Shown here: positions 34,805-42,905 of the stretch, piece after piece | Position numbering within the stretch: position 1 is the first letter of the stretch | How the letters are laid out: every line of letters begins with the position of its first letter | Assembly: GCA_023411175.1 (NCBI GenBank) | Contig: JAEYPB010000082.1 | Location: 1 to 64,000 of the forward strand | DNA: 64,000 nt | Direction: 5' to 3' | From: Bacillota bacterium | Lineage (GTDB): Bacteria; Bacillota; Clostridia; Christensenellales; Aristaeellaceae | The notes under the pieces: generated by a model | Told to the model about the DNA's origin: nothing | Database searches by the model: none | Seen by the model: the letters and a program-made list of their open reading frames with translations, nothing else | Program-made: the position numbers and the translations under genes

Positions 34805-35959
34805 ATGACCCGCGAACGCTCATATCCGTGGCGCTTTTCCCTGTTTATGGCAGCCTATTACGCGGCGAACGCGGTTTACCAGGGCTTTATCTCCGTCTAT
34901 TTTGCGAACAAGGGGCTGGACAGCGCCCAGATCGGCCTTTTGATGAGCGCCGTCCCGGTGGTGAGCGTCGTTACCCAACCGGCCTGGGGCGCCGCGGGCG
35001 ACCGCGCGAAGAGCCGGAACAACGTCCTGCGCGCCATGTGCCTGCTCTCCGCCGGAATGATCCTGCTTCTGCCGCAGAAAGACGGGTTCTGGTACTATTT
35101 CGGCGTTCTGACGCTGTTCGCGGCCAGCTACACCGCGATCCAGCCGATGGGCGATTCGGTGATCCTGGAAGCGCTGCAGAACCACCGCCAGTCCTTCGGC
35201 CCCATACGCCTGCTCGGGACCTATTCCTTCGCCGTCGCGTCGATCTTCTTCGGGCGGCTGATTGACGGCCACTTGGAACGGGTGCCCTGGATGACGGCAA
35301 TGCTCATCGGCCTCGTGTTCCTCTCAACCTACCAACTGCCCCCCACGGCGGGTCACGCCCGCAAAAAAAACAGCGCGTCGATGACGGCGCTGTTTAAGGA
35401 CCGCAAGCTGATGCTGCTGATCGCGGTGGTGACGCTCCTACAGACCACGCTTGGCTATTTCTACATATTCTTTCCAGTGTACTTTACGAGCCTCCCCGGC
35501 GGGAGCCCTGCGCTGCTAGGATGGGCGTTTTTCGTCTCGTCCGCCAGCGAGACGCCTTTTCTCCTGCTCATCGACCGGCTGTTTGAAAAGCTGGGGGCGG
35601 GAAAACTGCTCTTGATCTCCGCGGCGTCGCTCTCCGCCCGCTGGCTGATTCTCGCGCTGACGAACAACGTTTGGATGGCGATGGCCTCCCAGCTTCTGCA
35701 CGGCTGGGGCTTCATCGTGATGACGGTGACGATGGCGAAGTACATCAGCATGACCGTGCCGGAAGAGCTTCGAACCCGCGGACAGATGCTGCTTGCGGTC
35801 TCGGGCTTCGGCGTGGCGCGGGTTCTGGGCAACCTCGGCGGCGGCTTCGTGGCCCAGCGCATCGGGCTTCAAGCCACCTTCGGCGTGATGGCGGCGCTGG
35901 CTCTTTTGACGCTCTTCGCATTCGTCCCGGTCTTCCTGCGAAAAGGCGCCAACGTGTAG
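34805..35959 (+). CDS. MFS transporter
   Basis: A 384-residue membrane protein of about twelve helices that fits the MFS_1-like/LacY-type group of the major facilitator superfamily. Typical segments are the start FSLFMAAYYAANAVYQGFIS, the loop WGAAGDRAKSRNNVLR between helices 2 and 3 and a C-terminal SGFGVARVLGNLGGGFV. The substrate, perhaps a sugar, nucleoside or small metabolite, is not determined. GAGGAGGTTCCCGA precedes the ATG. A TACAAT -10 lies at about 34652. It is a single-gene unit; the next genes are on the opposite strand. Confidence 0.85.
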   Translation: MTRERSYPWRFSLFMAAYYAANAVYQGFISVYFANKGLDSAQIGLLMSAVPVVSVVTQPAWGAAGDRAKSRNNVLRAMCLLSAGMILLLPQKDGFWYYFGVLTLFAASYTAIQPMGDSVILEALQNHRQSFGPIRLLGTYSFAVASIFFGRLIDGHLERVPWMTAMLIGLVFLSTYQLPPTAGHARKKNSASMTALFKDRKLMLLIAVVTLLQTTLGYFYIFFPVYFTSLPGGSPALLGWAFFVSSASETPFLLLIDRLFEKLGAGKLLLISAASLSARWLILALTNNVWMAMASQLLHGWGFIVMTVTMAKYISMTVPEELRTRGQMLLAVSGFGVARVLGNLGGGFVAQRIGLQATFGVMAALALLTLFAFVPVFLRKGANV

Positions 35960-36019
35960 AACCGCGAAAAACTCCGTTCGGCGTCTTGTGTCCGCTCCAC
36001 GAAAACGGAGCGGGCTTTT

Positions 36020-36796
36020 TTACGCCTTCGGCAGCGTCACGATTACCTCGACGCTGTCCGGCTTTTCCAGCACCCGGCTGACCGCCTTGACGCCCGCCTT
36101 GTTGAGGGAGCGCACGGTGGCGAGCAGCGCGTTGACGAACATGCGCTGGTCGCGGCAGTAAATGCGCACCGACCGGGGGCGGGGCCGGGCGACGCGGTCA
36201 ATCACGGCTTCGAGGGTGCGCACGCTCATGCCCTCCGACTGGGCGCGGGCCGCCGCCGCCAGCTGATCCGCCTCGCTCCCCAGGCGCAGTAGCGCCCGGG
36301 CGTGGCGCTCGCCCAGCGGCGCCTGCCTGAGCGCGTCCAGCACGGACTCCGGCAGCGCCAGAAGGCGCAAAAGGTTCGCCACCGCGCTCTGGCTACGCCC
36401 CAGCCGCCGCGCCACCTCCCGCTGGGTCAGGCCGTGCACTTCGACGAGCCGCGCGCAGGCCTCGGCCTCGTCGAGGTAATGGAGCTCCTCCCGTTGCAGA
36501 TTTTCGACCAGCGACAGGACGGCCGCCTCCGCATCGGAGGCTTCCACCACCAGCGCGTCCACCGCCACAGCGCCCAGCTTTTTGAGCGCGCGCAGCCGCC
36601 GCTCGCCGGCGATCAGCTCGTACCCGCCGGGGCATGGCCTGACCATCGGCGGGGACAGAAGCCCGTCCCGCCGGATCGATTCGGCCAGCGATTCGATTCC
36701 TTCCTCCCCAAACAGACGCCGGGGCTGCTCCCTGGACGGTGTGACAAAGTTCAGTGGCACACGCCGGATCTCCCGGCGCAGCGGTTGTTCCTCCAT
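36020..36796 (-). CDS. ParB/Noc-family DNA-binding protein
   Basis: A 258-residue protein of the ParB family. It has the CTP-binding N-terminal block (REQPRR, GYELIAGERRLRAL) and a helix-turn-helix (LTQREVARRLGRSQSAVANLL) at about 125-150. The shorter C-terminal part fits Noc, the nucleoid occlusion protein of Firmicutes, at least as well as chromosomal ParB. No parA or origin-type gene lies next to it, which favours Noc. The start at 36796 has GGAGGG seven bases upstream; an in-frame ATG at 36811 would overlap that site. A terminator of the upstream gene ends 15-20 bases before the start. Confidence 0.8.
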   Translation of the reverse strand: MEEQPLRREIRRVPLNFVTPSREQPRRLFGEEGIESLAESIRRDGLLSPPMVRPCPGGYELIAGERRLRALKKLGAVAVDALVVEASDAEAAVLSLVENLQREELHYLDEAEACARLVEVHGLTQREVARRLGRSQSAVANLLRLLALPESVLDALRQAPLGERHARALLRLGSEADQLAAAARAQSEGMSVRTLEAVIDRVARPRPRSVRIYCRDQRMFVNALLATVRSLNKAGVKAVSRVLEKPDSVEVIVTLPKA

Positions 36797-36818
36797 CCGG
36801 CGGCCCTCCATAAAAAAA

Positions 36819-36839
36819 TCCCGCACTATATATGCGGGA
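36819..36839 (-). terminator. Terminator after the second MFS gene
   Basis: TCCCGCA (36819-36825) and TGCGGGA (36833-36839) with a 7-nt loop; on the minus strand it is followed by TTTTTTT, which runs straight into the ribosome-site region of the noc/parB-like gene. Confidence 0.75.
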
Positions 36840-36866
36840 AGAAGGCGGCCAAAGCGCGTTCGACGA

Positions 36867-38114
36867 TCATTTCGGCGTGACAGGGACAAGCCGCCGCACC
36901 AGGAACCATCCAACCGTACCCGAAACAAGCATGATGAGGTACACGGGCAAATACCCGGCGTGCTCCACGATCAGTCCGGCAAAGTAAGTGGAGAAGGACA
37001 GCGGCGTGAGCACCAGCGCGTTTAGCACGATGGCGTCCGATCGGATCTCCGGCGCGACCAGCGTAATCATGTGCTGGTAGAACCCTGTATAGGCCGATGT
37101 GTTGAGCGAGACCAGAACCATCGCCACCGACAGCGGAACCATCACCGGAACGCCCCAGCGGGCGAACATCCAGCACAGGATGTTCGTCAGCGCGCAGAGG
37201 ATGCCCAGCGCCTCCCCCATCCGCATCATGACCGGGTACGAGAACCTGCGGCACACCTGCGCCCACATGACCCCCGCAACGATCTGCCCGAGGACGGGCA
37301 TGAACACAAGCGTCGCCAGCTGCGCCTCGCTCAGCCCCGCGTCGCGCCCGAACATCAGGTTGATCGGCGCGGCCATCAGCGTAACGGTATAGAGAAGGCG
37401 CGCGACCAGCGTATGTCGAACCGGCGCGTTGTCCCGGAGGATCGGCAGCAGCCTTCGAATGTACTTCAAAGGGTGAACCGGCGGCTGGTCCGGCTGGCTC
37501 GGGTGGGGCACATCCCGGATCATCGATAGGACCACCGCGTCCAGCAGCATCAGCGTTCCGCCCAGCGCGAAGATCACCGCATACTGCATCTGGAAGGAGA
37601 GCTCGCTGCCCAGCACCGCCCGGAGCGCCCAGCCCACCCCCCGCCCCGCGATCCCGGCGAAGGTCTGCTGCATGCTTATCACCACGCCCCGCCGGGCGAT
37701 GGGCAGCGTACGGTTGGCAATCTCCGCCCAGCAAAGGGTAAGAAAGCCGTCCAGCAGGAAAAACAGCGCGTAAAGCCCGAGGAAACCCCAGGCTGCCGCC
37801 ATGCCGGTGACGCCGGAGAACATCATGAGGGCCATCAAGAGCACAATGGGGCGGCATGTGAAGCCCACCACCGCCATCAGCCGCGACTGCGAGCGGAACC
37901 GGTGGAAGAACAGCCCCAGAACGAACTGGCCGGCCAGCCACATCAGCGTCTTGATCGTCGCCGCGAACCCCGCCAGCGCCGCGGAGCCGGCGGTCAGCCG
38001 GATAAAATTGGTAATTACGGTGTCACCCTGCAAAAAGGAGAGTCCCGCCCAAAAGAGCGTACCCTCCAGAATCATCAGCGTCGCGTTTCGGTTGACGGCC
38101 CTCTGGTCAAACAT
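36867..38114 (-). CDS. MFS transporter
   Basis: A 415-residue membrane protein with about twelve helices, in general an MFS efflux or sugar-type transporter (MFS_1). Signals are the N-terminal FWAGLSFLQGDTVITNFI, the A-loop-like FHRFRSQSRLMAV and LTLCWAEIANRTLPIARRGVV between helices 4-5. Substrate unknown. It is 48 bases downstream of murG on the same strand and could be cotranscribed with it. It is unrelated in detail to the plus-strand MFS gene at 34.8 kb. Confidence 0.8.
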   Translation of the reverse strand: MFDQRAVNRNATLMILEGTLFWAGLSFLQGDTVITNFIRLTAGSAALAGFAATIKTLMWLAGQFVLGLFFHRFRSQSRLMAVVGFTCRPIVLLMALMMFSGVTGMAAAWGFLGLYALFFLLDGFLTLCWAEIANRTLPIARRGVVISMQQTFAGIAGRGVGWALRAVLGSELSFQMQYAVIFALGGTLMLLDAVVLSMIRDVPHPSQPDQPPVHPLKYIRRLLPILRDNAPVRHTLVARLLYTVTLMAAPINLMFGRDAGLSEAQLATLVFMPVLGQIVAGVMWAQVCRRFSYPVMMRMGEALGILCALTNILCWMFARWGVPVMVPLSVAMVLVSLNTSAYTGFYQHMITLVAPEIRSDAIVLNALVLTPLSFSTYFAGLIVEHAGYLPVYLIMLVSGTVGWFLVRRLVPVTPK

Positions 38115-38162
38115 TGCATCTATCTGGGCGCGCGGGCCCGGACTTTTTCAGAATGTATGGGA

Positions 38163-39227
38163 TCAGCCCGCGTATTCGCGGATTAAGCGGAGCACGTTTT
38201 TCAGGCCGTTGGCCGAGGGCTCTTTTTCCATCGCGTCGATCAGCGCGCCGCGGTTCTTGTAGACCTCCACCACCCGCGCCCGGAGGGTCTCCGGCGTCAT
38301 GTCCTCCTGGAAGAGCACCTGGGCAAGGCCCCGAGCCTCGAAGGACTGGGCATTTAAGATCTGGTCGCCCCGGCTGGCCGACTTCGGATACGGGATCAGC
38401 AGCGACGGCTTGCGAAGGGCCAGGATTTCCGACAAGGTGTTGGAGCCCGCGCGGGAGATGAGCAGATCCGCCGCCGCGTAGGCGTGGGGCATCTCGTCGG
38501 TCAGGTACTCCTTCTGGCAGTAGCCCGCGGTGCCCTCGAAGTTCGTCTCCAGGTTGCCCGCGCCGCACAGGTGCAGCACCTGAAAGCCCGCCGTCAGCCC
38601 CGGCAGCGCCGCGCGCAGCGCGCGGTTGATGGCCTGCGCCCCGCTAGAGCCGCCCACCACCATCAGAACCGGGCGGTCGTCCCGGAAGCCGAAGAGCTTC
38701 AGCCCCTTCTCCCGGGAGCCGGAGAAGAGCTCCGGCCGGAGCGGCGTGCCCACGTACAGCCCCTTGTCGCCGGCAAGCTTCGCCGCTTCGGGGAAGGTGC
38801 ACAGAAGTTTCTTCGCAAAGGGCATCGCCAGCTTGTTGGCGAGGCCCGGCGTCATGTCGCTCTCGTGGAGCAGCACCGGCACCCTGAGCGCCGCGGCGCC
38901 GTAGACCACCGGTACGGACACAAATCCGCCCTTGGCGAACACGAGGTTTGGCCTGAGCCTCGCCATCAGCGCCACGGACTGCGCCGCGCCCGCGAGGACC
39001 TTGAAGGGGTCGCTCAGGTTTTTCAGGTCAAAGTAGCGCCTGAGCTTGCCGGTTGACACGGCGTGGTAGGTAACGCCCTTGACGGGCTCTACCAGCTTTT
39101 TCTCAATGCCGTCGGCGGCGCCGACGTAGTGCACGTCCCAGCCCTCGGAAAGAAGGGACGGGATCAGCGCCAGATTGGGCGTCACATGGCCCGCGGTGCC
39201 TCCGCCGGTCAAAACGATGCGCTTCAA
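38163..39227 (-). CDS. murG: UDP-GlcNAc:lipid I transferase
   Basis: A 354-residue glycosyltransferase that matches MurG, which adds GlcNAc to lipid I to make lipid II on the inner face of the membrane. The N-terminal LTGGGTAGHVTPNLAL and the C-terminal-domain motifs GGSSGAQAINRAL and ISRAGSNTLSEIL are diagnostic. The length is normal (~355). It stands outside a division/cell-wall cluster here; its operon partner downstream is an MFS transporter. TATAAT lies at about 39268-39273 on the minus strand upstream. Confidence 0.95.
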   Translation of the reverse strand: MKRIVLTGGGTAGHVTPNLALIPSLLSEGWDVHYVGAADGIEKKLVEPVKGVTYHAVSTGKLRRYFDLKNLSDPFKVLAGAAQSVALMARLRPNLVFAKGGFVSVPVVYGAAALRVPVLLHESDMTPGLANKLAMPFAKKLLCTFPEAAKLAGDKGLYVGTPLRPELFSGSREKGLKLFGFRDDRPVLMVVGGSSGAQAINRALRAALPGLTAGFQVLHLCGAGNLETNFEGTAGYCQKEYLTDEMPHAYAAADLLISRAGSNTLSEILALRKPSLLIPYPKSASRGDQILNAQSFEARGLAQVLFQEDMTPETLRARVVEVYKNRGALIDAMEKEPSANGLKNVLRLIREYAG

Positions 39228-39332
39228 ATCCGAACCACCCTTCGAAATCTCGCCACATTATCATCATTATAGCATGCGCCAGACAAAATGCCTCGCAGAT
39301 GATGTTAAATGAGCTTTTGTTATTTGCGAAAT

Positions 39333-39361
39333 CGCGCCTTTTGGATTATGATATAAACATC
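39333..39361 (+). promoter_or_regulatory. Promoter of dnaX
   Basis: TTGCGA, 17-bp spacer, TATGAT just before the dnaX ribosome site GGGAGGGA. No SRP RNA gene, which often lies upstream of dnaX in Firmicutes, was found here. Confidence 0.6.
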
Positions 39362-39378
39362 TTCCATCGGGAGGGATT

Positions 39379-40989
39379 TTGTTGGGCTATCAGGCGCTGT
39401 ACCGCACGTGGCGGCCGGAAAAATTCGAGGACGTGGTGGGCCAGGACGCGATCGTCAAAACGCTCGTCGCCCAGGTGGAGTCGGGCCGCATCGCCCACGC
39501 GTACCTGTTCTGCGGCAGCCGCGGCACCGGCAAGACCACCACCGCGAAGATCCTGGCCCGGGCGGTCAACTGCATGAACCCGCTGCCGGGCGCGGATCCC
39601 TGCGGCGCGTGCGAAGCCTGCACCGCGATTCAGGAGGAGCGGTCGATGGACGTGGTTGAAATCGACGCCGCTTCCAACAACGGCGTGGACGAGATCCGCG
39701 ACCTGCGCGAAAAGATCCAGTACCCGCCCTCTACCGGGCGCTACAAGGTCTACATCATCGACGAGGTGCACATGCTGTCGACCGGCGCGTTCAACGCGCT
39801 TCTGAAGACGCTGGAGGAACCGCCCGCCCACGCGGTGTTCATTCTGGCCACCACCGAACCCCAGAAGCTTCCGGCCACCATCCTCTCCCGCTGCCAGCGC
39901 TTCGACTTCCGCCGCATTCCGGCGAAGGTGATCGAGGAGCGGCTGTGGACGGTGCTCCGCGCCTCCGGCGCAAGCGCCGAGGACGAGTCGGTGCAGCTGA
40001 TCGCGAGAAGCGCCGAGGGCGGCATGCGAGACGCGCTGAGCCTTCTGGATACCTGCATGTCGGAGGACGTCCTCACCGCCGCCCGCGTCCGGGAGGCGCT
40101 GGGCGCTTCCGGCCGGGAGATGATGTACGAGTTTGCGGACGCGCTCATCGCCGCCGACGCGGGCCGGGCGCTGACGCTGATCGCCCGGGCGATGGACGCC
40201 GGACGCGACCCCCAGGTATTCGCCCGGGAGGTGACGGGGCACCTCCGCGCGCTGCTGCTCGCCCAGTCGGTCAAGGACGGCCTGGAGGATCTGATCGAAT
40301 CCACCCGCGAGGAGGCCGCCCGCCTCATCGCGCAGGCCTCCGGCGCGCCCGGATCGGGGCTTACCCGCTGGATGGATCTTTTCATGCGCGCCGAGGGCGA
40401 CATGAAGTGGATGGCGCAACCCCGGAGCGCGCTGGAGCTGGCCGCGGCGCGCTCATGCCGCCCGGAAAAAGAGGAGAACCCGGAGGCGCTCATGGAGCGC
40501 ATCGCAAAGCTGGAGGCGAAGCTGCAGAACCTCGCATCCATCCCCTTTGAGCCCACCGCCCCCGCACCCGCCGTGCAGGCAAAAAGACCGGAGGGCGCGG
40601 CGCCCTCCCACGCACCCGCGCCGCCAAAACCCAAGGCCGTCACACCGGGCAAGGCCGAGGCCGCCGGCTCCGAGAACTACCGCGCCGCGCTGGACGCGAT
40701 CGCAAAATCCCACCCTCAGATCTTCGGCATGCTGAAGGAAGCCTCTTTCCGCGGGCTGGACGGCGACAGCGCGCTTTTGGAGCTGCCCCGCGCGCGGGCA
40801 TTTTACCGGCAGATTTTGGAAAAGGAAGACAAGCGCGCGCCGGTGGAGCAGGCGCTGTCGGAGGCCTTCGGCCGCCCGCTGCACATGCGGTTCGTGCAGA
40901 TGGGCGAAGCGCCCAAGGCCGACGGGCGCGTGCTGGAGCAGGCCTATGACGTGTTCGGCCGCGACAAGGTCAGCGTGCTGGACGAATGA
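39379..40989 (+). CDS. dnaX: DNA polymerase III gamma/tau subunit
   Basis: A 536-residue clamp-loader ATPase. Motifs: the start YQALYRTWRPEKFEDVVGQ, Walker A GSRGTGKTTTAK, a zinc module with CGACEAC, Walker B IIDEVHMLS, and SRCQRFDFRRI as the SRC motif. Residues ~370-440 are a Pro/Ala-rich linker, and the C-terminal ~100 residues form the polymerase-binding part. The start is TTG at 39379 (or TTG at 39382) after GGGAGGGA. The gene is followed not by the usual ebfC-recR but by gtrA, whose ATG overlaps its stop codon. Confidence 0.95.
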   Translation: MLGYQALYRTWRPEKFEDVVGQDAIVKTLVAQVESGRIAHAYLFCGSRGTGKTTTAKILARAVNCMNPLPGADPCGACEACTAIQEERSMDVVEIDAASNNGVDEIRDLREKIQYPPSTGRYKVYIIDEVHMLSTGAFNALLKTLEEPPAHAVFILATTEPQKLPATILSRCQRFDFRRIPAKVIEERLWTVLRASGASAEDESVQLIARSAEGGMRDALSLLDTCMSEDVLTAARVREALGASGREMMYEFADALIAADAGRALTLIARAMDAGRDPQVFAREVTGHLRALLLAQSVKDGLEDLIESTREEAARLIAQASGAPGSGLTRWMDLFMRAEGDMKWMAQPRSALELAAARSCRPEKEENPEALMERIAKLEAKLQNLASIPFEPTAPAPAVQAKRPEGAAPSHAPAPPKPKAVTPGKAEAAGSENYRAALDAIAKSHPQIFGMLKEASFRGLDGDSALLELPRARAFYRQILEKEDKRAPVEQALSEAFGRPLHMRFVQMGEAPKADGRVLEQAYDVFGRDKVSVLDE

Positions 40990-41429
40990 GGGGACGGATG
41001 CGCAACATGAAAAAGCTCCTTGACAAAAGCCTTCTCTTTTTCCTCTTGATCGGCCTTGGCAATACGTTTCTGTCCACCGCGATCATGTACCTTCTCTATA
41101 CGCTGGCGGGCTTTGGCTACTGGGGCTCCAGCGCCGTGGCCTTCACCGTGACCAGCGTCCTCAGCTTTCTTCTCAACAAAAAGCTGTCCTTCCAATACGA
41201 GGGATCGGTGTGGCCGGCCGCTCTGCGTTTTTCGATGGTGATCGCGGTTTGCTACGTGATCGCCTACTCCCTAGCCCAACCCGCCACCGGCTGGCTGCTC
41301 CACAGCGTCGCGGGAGCATCGCTCCCGGCGGAAACCATCGAAAAGGTGGCGCTCCTGACCGGGCAGGTGCTCTTTACCGGCCTCAACTACATTGGCCAGC
41401 GGTTTTTCGCGTTCCGAAAGCAGGCGTAG
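40986..41429 (+). CDS. GtrA-family membrane protein
   Basis: A 147-residue protein of four membrane helices in the GtrA family, which handles lipid-linked sugars or related polyisoprenyl substrates for surface glycans. The segments FFLLIGLGNTFLSTAIMYLL and LNYIGQRFFAFRK at the C-terminus are typical. The listed ATG overlaps the dnaX stop codon as ATGA. A second in-frame ATG at 40998, four bases after GAGGGG, may be the real start and gives a protein four residues shorter. A bidirectional terminator follows. Confidence 0.85.
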   Translation: MRGRMRNMKKLLDKSLLFFLLIGLGNTFLSTAIMYLLYTLAGFGYWGSSAVAFTVTSVLSFLLNKKLSFQYEGSVWPAALRFSMVIAVCYVIAYSLAQPATGWLLHSVAGASLPAETIEKVALLTGQVLFTGLNYIGQRFFAFRKQA

Positions 41430-41441
41430 GTCAGACACAAG

Positions 41442-41484
41442 AAAAGGCTGCCCGCTGGCGAGCGTTCGCCAAGGGCAGCCTTTT
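41442..41484. terminator. Bidirectional terminator between gtrA and the G1P dehydrogenase gene
   Basis: AAAAGGCTGCCC (41442-41453) pairs perfectly with GGGCAGCCTTTT (41473-41484); an inner GGCGA/TCGCC stem lies inside. A and T tails suit both strands. Confidence 0.85.
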
Positions 41485-41498
41485 TGATGCCTTTGAAG

Positions 41499-42854
41499 TT
41501 AGTCTGCGTGGATTCTCGCCCGCGCCTCGTCCGTCAAGCCCATGTCCCACAGCATGCTGCCGGACAGGTACTTGTCGCGGATTTCGCGGGAGCCGGTGAA
41601 GGCGTCCTTGGCGTCGGCTTCGGAGATGCCGAGGTCCGCGGGAACCCGGGGCATGCCCATGTCGCGCATGAGCTGGTCGATCTTCGCCGTCTCCGGAAGT
41701 TCCTCTTCGATGATCTTCAGGATCTCCGGCCAGTGCTTCTCGATGGCGTCAAAGCGCTTTTTGTGGTTCGCCGGGTCGTTCTTCATGGCCTTCTTCTCAA
41801 TGGCCAGGATCTGCGGCGCGGTGTTCCCGAAGATGCGGCGTACCATCGCCTCCCACGCGGCTTCGTCAAAGGACGCCATGAACGCCTCTGTGCGCGCCCG
41901 GTCGGGGGTCAGCGTGCGGATCCAGTCGTACAGCCCCAGCGCCAGCCGGGTGCCGACGCCCACCTGAATGCCGTGCAGGTCGGCCTTCTGGCCGCGCTCC
42001 ATGCCCATCATCTCCCACATGTGGGAGAAGTAGTGCTCGAGGCCGGAGGCGGGGCGGGAGGACTGGGCGAAGGACATCGCAACGCCGGACATCACGAGCC
42101 CCTCGGCCACCGCCTGGCTGGCCTCCGGGTCCCGCGCGGTGAGGCGCGGCGCGTTGTCCACGATCTTCTTGATCGACGCGCGCATGAGGCCCGCGATCTC
42201 CTCGCAGTACTCCTCTCCGATGATGAGGTTCGCCATCCGCCACTCGCAGACGGAGACGTACTTTGCGATCATGTCGCCGAGGCCCGCCCACAGCATGCGC
42301 ATCGGCGCCTGGCTCATGATCTCGCTGTCGCAGATGATTCCGACGGGGCAGGCGTTGTAGAGGGTCGACTTGACGCCGCCCACGTGCATGGAGGAGGAGT
42401 CGGACGCATAGCCGTCCATCGACGGCGCGGTGCCGACCACCACCTGGGGCTTGCCCACCGCGTGGGAGACCACCTTGCAGCAGTCGTTGATGACGCCGCT
42501 GCCCACCGCGAGGATGGCGTCCGACGCGGTGTCGAAGGCCATCAGAATCGAGCCCACGGAGAACTCGTCCGGCTCGACGTGCTCGGCCGAAAGTATGAAC
42601 AGCTTGTAGGGGATGCCCGCCCCGCGAAGCAGCGACTCCACCCGCTCGCCCGCGGCGGCGTGGGTGTTCTTGTCGCATACGACAAAGGGACGGCGGATGT
42701 CCAGCGCCTTCAGCATGGCCGGCAACCCTTCGATCGCGCCTCGGCCCGCCTCAAACGCCTTCAGCCCGGTGGTGTGCACCTTGCCGCATAAGGGGCAGGG
42801 GTGACCCTTGGGGTCAAGAAGCTCCTGGAAGCTCATTTCCGAAAGATGTTTCAT
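41499..42854 (-). CDS. sn-glycerol-1-phosphate dehydrogenase homologue
   Basis: A 451-residue iron-alcohol-dehydrogenase-like protein of the AraM/EgsA family. It has the NAD-binding GSGVINDCCK and metal/substrate region TAPSMDGYAS, and conserved histidines in HYFSHMWEM. Bacillus AraM makes glycerol-1-phosphate, an archaeal-type lipid precursor, from dihydroxyacetone phosphate. The protein carries an extra N-terminal segment with CPLCGKVH, perhaps a second metal site, and is longer than Bacillus AraM (~394). It lies 51 bases after alaS on the same strand. Confidence 0.85.
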   Translation of the reverse strand: MKHLSEMSFQELLDPKGHPCPLCGKVHTTGLKAFEAGRGAIEGLPAMLKALDIRRPFVVCDKNTHAAAGERVESLLRGAGIPYKLFILSAEHVEPDEFSVGSILMAFDTASDAILAVGSGVINDCCKVVSHAVGKPQVVVGTAPSMDGYASDSSSMHVGGVKSTLYNACPVGIICDSEIMSQAPMRMLWAGLGDMIAKYVSVCEWRMANLIIGEEYCEEIAGLMRASIKKIVDNAPRLTARDPEASQAVAEGLVMSGVAMSFAQSSRPASGLEHYFSHMWEMMGMERGQKADLHGIQVGVGTRLALGLYDWIRTLTPDRARTEAFMASFDEAAWEAMVRRIFGNTAPQILAIEKKAMKNDPANHKKRFDAIEKHWPEILKIIEEELPETAKIDQLMRDMGMPRVPADLGISEADAKDAFTGSREIRDKYLSGSMLWDMGLTDEARARIHAD

Positions 42855-42905
42855 ACCGCTACCTCTTCTGTTTTATTTTCCACGACCGCCTTGATCCGAT
42901 CCTTT

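Noticed and set aside
39228..39378. Looked for an SRP RNA gene upstream of dnaX
   Set aside because: Only a promoter and a short leader are present; no SRP-type fold or GGAA/GCA tetraloop helix was found.
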